NCBI GenBank assembly: GCA_963822615.1
Contig: CAWGIM010000015.1
Location: 658,593 to 722,592, forward strand
DNA length: 64,000 nt
Direction: 5' to 3'
From: Trebonia sp963822615
GTDB taxonomy: Bacteria > Actinomycetota > Actinomycetes > Streptosporangiales > Streptosporangiaceae
Shown here piece by piece: positions 59,168-64,000 of the stretch. The stretch's first letter is position 1. The number at the start of each line of letters is the position of its first letter. The position numbers and the translations under genes were made by a program. A model generated the notes under the pieces. It searched no databases and was not told where the DNA came from. It was given only the letters and a program-made list of their open reading frames with translations.

Positions 59168-60656
59168 TCAGCACTGGCCCCGCCCCGCCAGCCAGGACAG
59201 CACGGCGGCGGTGTCCGCGCCGGCGTCCGCCGCCCGCGGCGCCGGCCCGGGCCGCCGTGGCGGCAGCACCGCCTGCCGGCGGCCGGCCCGCGGACAGCTC
59301 ACCGACCCGTCCGGGTGCACGCGGTGCCCGCCGTGGTCCAGCCGGACGGCGGCGAACGCGGCGGCGACGTCCCGCATCGGCAGGTCGATCCGCTCGCCCC
59401 CGCCGCCCGCTCGCGACCGCGCGACCGCGAGCGCCCCGCACGCCCCGGTCAGCGGGTCGGCGATGGCGTCGGCGCAGAACACCGGTTCGGGCGCGGGCCC
59501 CGGGCAGCCCCGGTCAGCCCGGCCCAGCCGACCAGCCCGCCCGCCACCGCGGCGTCGTCACCGAACGCCACCAGGTCCGGTGCCCGCAGGCCGTAGCCGG
59601 TGATGCTGAGCCACACCTGGCCGTCCGGGTGCGGGATCATTCCCGGCGCGAGGCCCGCCGCGGCCAGCGCGCGCGGCCGGGACGCCTCGATCACCACGTC
59701 CGCGGTGCGCAGCAGCGCCGCCAGCGCGGCCCGGCCCTCCCGGGTACCGAAGTCGGCGGCGAGGGTGCGGTGACCGGCGTGCAGCCAGTCGAAGAACTCC
59801 CGGTTGCCCGAGCGGGCGCCGTCCGGGCGGCCAGGCGACTCGACCTTGATCACGTCCGCCCCGGCCAGCCCGAGCAACCGCGCGCAGAGCGGCCCCGCCC
59901 ACATCGACGACAGGTCAGCCACCACCGCGCCGGCCAGCCCCGCCCCCGGCCGGGGCGGGGCGATGCGGGCGGTCCGCCAGGGCGGCGGTATCCGCGCGGG
60001 AACCGTCCCGGCCGCGGGGGACGGAGCGCCGGCCGTAGTCAGGCCATCCGCGGGTTCCCCGGACGGCGCCGCCCGCGCGGGCAGGGCGGCGGCGGGTATC
60101 CCGAGTAGCTGGCAGGCCGCCGCCACGTCGTTGGCCGGCCGGGCCCGCGCGGCCCGCGCCAGCTCAGCCCGCGCCCGCGCCTGGCCGGCCACCAGCTCGC
60201 CCGCGGCGGCTGGGTCCAGGCTGGCCGGCGGTCCAGGCTGGCCGGGTCCATGTCGGCTGGGTCCATGTCGGCTGGGCCGAGGCCGAGGGCACCGATGACC
60301 GCGGGCACCGCCGCCAGGTCGTCCGGCCGGCTCAGCGTCACCGCGCACCAGCGGTCGGCCGCGCGCAGCAGGAAACTGCCGCGGCCAGCCGAGACCGCGC
60401 CGCCCCGGGCGAAGCCGGCCAGCGCGGCCCGGCCGCTGACCAGCTCGGCTGGGTCGGCCCTGACCTGGTGCCCGGTTGCCCCGGTAACCGCGGCCAGCTC
60501 GCTGGTGACCGTGCCCAGCCAGGCCAGGCCGGCCGCGGGCGACGCCACCGGCGGCCCGTCGGCCCGGCCGGTCAGCATCATGGCCCCGGACGCCGCCCAG
60601 TCAAGGACGGCACAGTCCTGGCCGGCGCTGGCCGCCGCCGCCCACCCCTCGCGCAT
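59168..60656 (-). pseudogene. CaiB/BaiF CoA-transferase with two frameshifts
   Basis: A CoA-transferase split over three frames. Residues 1 to about 140 run from ATG 60656 and include an upstream helical domain. Near 60230 the frame breaks, because GGTCCAGGCTGGCCGG is duplicated (60213-60228 and 60230-60245), which adds 17 bp. The core continues in the next frame with VVADLSSMWAGPLCARLLGLAGADVIKVESPGRPDG. A second shift near 59480-59505 moves to the frame ending VFCADAIADPLTGACGALAVARS and the stop at 59168. The first break is a true tandem duplication in the sequence, so real decay is more likely here than elsewhere. Confidence 0.8.
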
Positions 60657-60661
60657 GCCTC

Positions 60662-60699
60662 ATTATCGAGCAGGCGGCCGATTATCGAGCAGGCGGCCG
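60662..60699. repeat. 19-bp direct tandem repeat in the divergent promoter gap
   Basis: ATTATCGAGCAGGCGGCCG occurs twice in a row (60662-60680, 60681-60699) in the 60-bp gap between the CoA-transferase start and the crotonase start. It may duplicate a promoter or operator half. Confidence 0.75.
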
Positions 60700-60716
60700 G
60701 TTGTTAGACTCCACGG

Positions 60717-61823
60717 GTGCCTGGCCCGCCCCGTATCTCCGTCGCGGAACTCGCCGCCGGCGCCGCTGACTCCCCGCTGCTTGACGGCAGCGGGCAGCCG
60801 TCCGGACCGCTGCTGGCGGTCGACCTGGGCAACGGCGCCGCCTGCCACCCGGGTGACGAGCAGTCGGCGGTGACCTTGCGGCGCGCCGCCGCCCGCGCGG
60901 CCGGCTCCCCGCGGCTGCTCATCGGGCTGGCAACGGGCCCGCTGGCAACGGGTACGGGCGAGCTGCTGCGGGCGCTCGACCTGACGTTCACCCCGGTGAC
61001 CCCGGGCGGGGACGAGCCGGCCCGCGAGTGCGTGCCGGTGCCGGACCCGGAAGCCGCGCTGGCGGCCCTGGACGCGGCCAGCGCCGCCAGCCCCCGGGCG
61101 GCCCTGGTGCTGCGCCAGGTGCTGCGGGCAACCGAGGAACTCCCGGTGCGCGAGGCACTCGACGTGGAGTCGCTGGCTTACTCCGTCCTGCTCGGCGGCG
61201 CGGAATTCGGCCGCTGGCGGACGGCCCGCCCGGCCCGCCCGCTGCCGCCCCAGGCGGCCGACCCGGTGCTGGTCCGCCGGGAACCGCAGGGCGGCGAGGA
61301 CCGGCTGCTGATCACGCTGAACCGGCCCGAGCGGCGCAACGCCTACGGCCGCCAGCTGCGGGACGCCCTGGCCGACGCGCTGTGCGTCGCGATTTACGAC
61401 CAGTCAGTCGAACGGGTGGTGCTCGACGGGGCCGGCCCCAGCTTCAGCGCGGGCGGCGACCTGGCGGAGTTCGGCACCGCGCCCGACCCGGTGACGGCGC
61501 ACTTCGTCCGCACTCAGGGCGGGGCGGCCCTGCTGCTGCACGCGCTGCGCGACCGGGCCGAGGTGCGGGTGCACGGGCCGTGCGTCGGGGCCGGGGTGGA
61601 ACTGCCCGCCTTCGCCGGCACGGTGACCGCGGACCGCGGCACCACGTTCACCCTGCCCGAGGTGCGGATGGGGCTGATCCCGGGCGCGGGCGGCACGGTC
61701 AGCATCCCGCGCCGGATCGGCCGCTGGCGGACGCTGTTCCTCGCGCTCGGCGGCCAGCCGCTCGACGCCGCCACCGCCCTCGGCTGGGGCCTAGTGGACC
61801 GCCTGGACCCGGCCGGACGGTAG
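60717..61823 (+). CDS. enoyl-CoA hydratase/isomerase (crotonase) with N-terminal extension
   Basis: A 368-residue protein. The C-terminal 190 residues form a crotonase domain (LITLNRPERRNAYGRQLRDAL near 195, FSAGGDLAEFG near 242, GPCVGAGVELPAFA near 280). The first 175 residues are a Val/Ala-rich alpha/beta domain that I do not recognise. It is divergent from the frameshifted CoA-transferase, and GTG 60717 lies just after a 19-bp tandem repeat. No catalytic Glu pair can be assigned reliably, so it may be a hydratase, isomerase or dehydrochlorinase-like relative. Confidence 0.82.
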   Translation: MPGPPRISVAELAAGAADSPLLDGSGQPSGPLLAVDLGNGAACHPGDEQSAVTLRRAAARAAGSPRLLIGLATGPLATGTGELLRALDLTFTPVTPGGDEPARECVPVPDPEAALAALDAASAASPRAALVLRQVLRATEELPVREALDVESLAYSVLLGGAEFGRWRTARPARPLPPQAADPVLVRREPQGGEDRLLITLNRPERRNAYGRQLRDALADALCVAIYDQSVERVVLDGAGPSFSAGGDLAEFGTAPDPVTAHFVRTQGGAALLLHALRDRAEVRVHGPCVGAGVELPAFAGTVTADRGTTFTLPEVRMGLIPGAGGTVSIPRRIGRWRTLFLALGGQPLDAATALGWGLVDRLDPAGR

Positions 61824-61826
61824 CCG

Positions 61827-62453
61827 CTACCGCCCGCCCGCGCCGCCCGCACCGCCCGGGTTTCCCTGGTCGTCCGGCCACAGCACGATCGCCCGGCCGG
61901 ACGCCGCCCGGATGGCGGCGGCGTCCACTTCCGCCCGGCTCTCGGTCACCCCCCGGGCCAGCCAGGAGGCGACGAAGGTGACCGGTCCGTCCAGTGGCAG
62001 CGGGTACACCCAGAAATTGCCGTCCCACCGGCGGTCGCTGGCGCCGGAGCTGCCCTCCTGCAGCAGCAGCTGGCCGGCCGGCAGGTCGTCGCGATAGCTG
62101 TGGTGCGCGGCGCTGGTCGCGGTACGGCGCCCGTCGGCGTACTCGATGCCGATGCGCAGCAGCTGGTCGGCCGGCGCCTCGCGGCGGAAGCGGCGGTGCC
62201 GCCCGAACGGGTCGCTGAGCAGGTCCATGCCGTCCTCCAGGTCGCGCACGCGCACCTGCAGGCTGAACGCGAACCCGTGCGGGTAGCACTGCAGGCTGCT
62301 CAGTGCCACCGCCGCCGATTCGGTCCGCAACAGCAGCAGCTCGACCGCGACGGTCCCCGGGATGACGTCGTCCGGCTGCTGCCACCGGTGCCGGGGTGAG
62401 GGTAGCGGCGGCTCCGGGGCGGCCGGCTGGGGAAATGAGTCGAAGAAGGCCAT
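61827..62453 (-). CDS. conserved hypothetical protein (small, beta-rich)
   Basis: A 208-residue protein of unknown function. It is rich in beta-strand segments with conserved-looking W/Y/G positions (RRWDGNFWVYPLPLDGP near 138). The N-terminal Pro-rich tail (PQPAAPEPPLPSP) and C-terminal Gly-rich tail (GGAGGAGGR) are low complexity. No signal or membrane segment is present. It ends 3 bp from the converging crotonase stop. Similar proteins occur in Streptomyces-like genomes to my knowledge, but no function is established. Confidence 0.6.
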   Translation of the reverse strand: MAFFDSFPQPAAPEPPLPSPRHRWQQPDDVIPGTVAVELLLLRTESAAVALSSLQCYPHGFAFSLQVRVRDLEDGMDLLSDPFGRHRRFRREAPADQLLRIGIEYADGRRTATSAAHHSYRDDLPAGQLLLQEGSSGASDRRWDGNFWVYPLPLDGPVTFVASWLARGVTESRAEVDAAAIRAASGRAIVLWPDDQGNPGGAGGAGGR

Positions 62454-62533
62454 GCCCTACGATGACACCGCTGCCGCCCCGCGGGAACCGGTGCTCAGGC
62501 CCGCGGGTCTACTCCGCCCTCGGCTGGGCCGGC

Positions 62534-62830
62534 CTAGACGCCCTCGGCCACCGTGAACTGGGTGAGCCTGGGGGGAGCGGCCAGGATGGAGCCCAGGCTG
62601 GAGGCTCCCTCCGGGGTTGCCCGCCAGGCACGGTAGGCCTGGTCGGCCTCGGCTGACTCCCAGGTCTCGTGCACGGCCAGGTGGGCCGGGTCGGCGACGT
62701 CGACCAGCACGGTGACGCCCAGGCACCCGGGAAACGCCCGGGTGGCGGTGAGCGTCGCGTGGATCACCTGGCCCGCTGTCTCCAGCGAGTCGGGGTTGAG
62801 CTGCAGATCAAGGACCGCGGTCAGTGCCAC
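62534..62830 (-). CDS. antibiotic-biosynthesis-monooxygenase (ABM) fold protein
   Basis: A 98-residue dimeric ferredoxin-like ABM-domain protein with AVLDLQLNPDS at the start, FPGCLGVTVLVD near 34, HLAVHETWESAEADQAYRAW near 50, and a final strand RLTQFTV. The family includes quinone-forming monooxygenases and heme-degrading relatives, but many members are uncharacterised. GTG 62830 follows AAGGAGC. It sits alone between two hypothetical or fragmentary genes. Confidence 0.85.
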   Translation of the reverse strand: MALTAVLDLQLNPDSLETAGQVIHATLTATRAFPGCLGVTVLVDVADPAHLAVHETWESAEADQAYRAWRATPEGASSLGSILAAPPRLTQFTVAEGV

Positions 62831-62874
62831 AACTGCTCCTTAATGGACGGATGATCAGCACCGTACTACTAGCC

Positions 62875-63228
62875 TCACCCGCCGGGCCGAGTCGGCCGAG
62901 TGTCAGGTCGGCCAGGATCCGCACCTAATCGCCGCGGGTCCGGCGGCGCGTGGGATCTCAGTACCTGGCGCCCGCCAGGGCTGCGGGCCTCGGTGGTGCC
63001 GTCCGGGTGGAGGATGAGCTGCCAGCCGCGCCGGTGGATGCAGACGTCATGGTGGAACTGGCACACCAGCGCGCAGTTGGCAACGGACGTTTCCCCGCCC
63101 TCGGCCTTATGCCGAAGGTGGTGGACGTCGCAGTAGACGGCGGGCCGGTCGCAGCCGGGCCAGGCACAGTGCCGGTCGCGGAGCTGCACGGCCCGGCGGA
63201 TATGCCCGGGGATGCCCTCGGAGTAGCC
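62875..63228 (-). pseudogene. C-terminal fragment of a DUF222/HNH endonuclease
   Basis: Only the HNH end remains. The readable frame begins with a GYSEGIPGHIRRAVQLRDRH stretch and contains CAWPGCDRP, the HNH core CDVHHLRHKAEGGETSVANCALVCQFHHD and a Pro/Arg tail. An in-frame stop precedes it at 63229-63231, and the upstream DUF222 domain is gone. The break coincides with the start of a lower-GC repeat-rich block, so truncation probably accompanied insertion or deletion there. Confidence 0.8.
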
Positions 63229-63247
63229 CTATTTAGTGTTTTGTACC

Positions 63248-63263
63248 TGTGATCTGCATCACA
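63248..63263. promoter_or_regulatory. CRP-like palindrome TGTGA-N6-TCACA
   Basis: TGTGATCTGCATCACA matches the CRP-family consensus exactly in both half-sites. It lies beside the HNH fragment and about 550 bp upstream of the DUF397 start, in a non-coding block. Confidence 0.45.
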
Positions 63264-63288
63264 ATAATTTATCCATAGGCTACTCATT

Positions 63289-63556
63289 GTGATTGTCTCA
63301 CGAGTTTGTCTCGTCCCACCCTCACGCGCGTCTGCACGTAAAGGCGCACTGGGACGATGAGACGAGACAATGAGACGATCACTCTCCGTCAGCTTCTGTG
63401 GATAACTTGTCTACGTCTTTGTCTATGGCTACAGCCGCGTCTTAACGTGCAGACGCGCGAGCGTCCCCGTAGACATAGACAAAGATGGTTGCCGTGGGTG
63501 CCCGGTAGTGCAAGTGCAGGCGGTGCGCGCTTGTCTCCCTTACGTGCAGACGCGCG
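63289..63556. repeat. cluster of three interleaved inverted-repeat families with a DnaA box
   Basis: A 30/33-bp imperfect inverted repeat lies at 63289-63318 and 63350-63382. CGCGCGTCTGCACGTAA (63325-63341) pairs exactly with 63540-63556, with a near copy at 63442-63459. A 17-bp pair TCTTTGTCTATG... lies at 63416-63432 and 63469-63485. The perfect DnaA box TTATCCACA sits on the minus strand at 63397-63405, and a one-mismatch copy is at 63269-63277. No open reading frame fits. This fills most of the 421-bp gap between the HNH fragment and DUF397. Confidence 0.7.
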
Positions 63557-63649
63557 GGCGGCTGGGACCTGCACCTGCACCTGCACTGCGGGTGCTGGCT
63601 AGCCGGTGGTCGGGTGCAGCCGGGACTGGGCGCCTCCGGGTTACTGCCT

Positions 63650-63814
63650 CTACCTGAGTGAGGTGGTGAACGCCTGCCAGGCGCCGGCCGGGATGGTGAG
63701 GGTGACGCCGTCGCGGTCGGTGGTGTCGCGGATCATGATGTGCTCGGCCCGTGCGACTTCTACGCAGGCGCCGCCGTTCGCGCCTGAAAAACTGGACTTG
63801 CGCCAGTCGCCCAT
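63650..63814 (-). CDS. DUF397 small protein
   Basis: A 54-residue DUF397 protein. The core DWRKSSFSGANGGACVEVAR occurs at the start, and a VTLTIPAGAWQAFTTSLR ending is typical of the family. ATG 63814 overlaps the upstream regulator gene by 55 bp. DUF397 proteins are almost always encoded next to XRE-type regulators in actinomycetes (BldB-like neighbourhoods) and probably bind or modulate them, and some act as toxin/antitoxin-like partners. Confidence 0.9.
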   Translation of the reverse strand: MGDWRKSSFSGANGGACVEVARAEHIMIRDTTDRDGVTLTIPAGAWQAFTTSLR

Positions 63815-64000
63815 GTCTCGGCCAGCCTCTCGATCATGGCCAGTGAGTCACTGGCCTTCTCGCTCTCACTCAAGATCGTAGTGAACAAGCGGGACAGCGA
63901 CGCGACCGTCTCCTCGTCGGTGTAGACCAGCCCGCCGGCCAGGTGCTCCACGTAAGCGGCGCTGTCGGTGACGATCAGCTCCGACTGGTTCGCGGGGTGG
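63760..64000 (-). CDS. XRE-family regulator with DUF5753 domain, C-terminal end only
   Basis: The reading frame is open from the window edge down to a stop at 63760-63762, giving 79 residues. It contains VTDSAAYVEHLAGGLVYTDEE and SLSRLFTTILSESEKASD, typical of the DUF5753 sensory part that follows an XRE helix-turn-helix. The start and DNA-binding domain lie beyond 64000. It is paired with DUF397, the common actinomycete arrangement. The C-terminal tail past the DUF397 start codon (GASPVFQARTAAPA) looks extended. Confidence 0.85.
   Translation of the reverse strand, partial: HPANQSELIVTDSAAYVEHLAGGLVYTDEETVASLSRLFTTILSESEKASDSLAMIERLAETWATGASPVFQARTAAPA

Noticed and set aside
63241..63600. 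Chromosomal origin oriC
   Set aside because: Only one perfect and one near DnaA box are present and no dnaA/dnaN genes are adjacent, so at most an element-derived origin remnant.

Overview
The window is chromosomal DNA of a very GC-rich actinomycete (inference). Evidence includes strong G/C third-position bias, frequent GTG/TTG starts and 4-bp ATGA/GTGA overlaps, an acyl-CoA carboxylase epsilon subunit, a gpgS-folP pair as in mycobacteria, a sucrase/ferredoxin-like protein, F420-type enzymes, and an XRE-DUF5753/DUF397 pair typical of Streptomyces/Streptosporangiales relatives. No tRNA, rRNA, CRISPR array, transposase or integrase was seen.

Region 1 (1-41.9 kb) is dominated by a catabolic locus for an unidentified, probably hydrophobic or cyclic, substrate that is handled as CoA esters. 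It holds an acyl-CoA dehydrogenase (cut by the window edge), a DUF35-thiolase pair, LLM flavin/F420 oxidoreductases, P450, aldehyde dehydrogenase, enoyl-CoA hydratase, two AMP-forming acyl-CoA ligases, three CaiB/BaiF CoA-transferase genes, four amidohydrolase-2 enzymes (two of them close duplicates, one frameshifted), SDRs, a hotdog thioesterase, two ferredoxins, a PPOX-type flavin protein and a kynureninase-like gene. Eleven copies (from near-consensus to weak) of a 13-bp near-palindrome, TAkACT-N-AGTmTA, lie upstream of most of its transcription units and of a local TetR gene (36738). This looks like one regulon. The locus is interrupted by three toxin-antitoxin modules, an ECF sigma-VOC pair, STAS, cyanase, a MarR-MFS efflux operon, and an exported cupredoxin-ferritin cluster (18.6-26.4 kb).

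Region 2 (42-46.4 kb) has a transmembrane Ser/Thr kinase, then a secreted protein, a DUF6529-like b561-type membrane protein and a Rieske lipoprotein. The Rieske gene converges with an ECF sigma gene.

Region 3 (46.5-57.2 kb) is a thiolase-carboxylase(beta, epsilon, alpha) operon, a folP-gpgS pair and a MmgE/PrpD-citrate synthase pair divergent from a TetR gene. The thiolase operon and the prpD/tetR intergenic region share a double operator with identical 21-bp spacing. This points to one TetR regulating a propionyl-CoA-like or branched acyl-CoA pathway.

Region 4 (57.2-64 kb) has a YtcJ-like amidohydrolase, a frameshifted CoA-transferase, a crotonase, small hypothetical genes, an HNH nuclease fragment, a repeat-rich intergenic block with a DnaA-box and CRP-like palindrome, and the DUF397/XRE pair.

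Two window-wide oddities stand out. First, at least six probable frameshifts occur in otherwise well-conserved genes, from sequencing error or gene decay. Second, short tandem duplications sit exactly across stop codons or in tight intergenic gaps.
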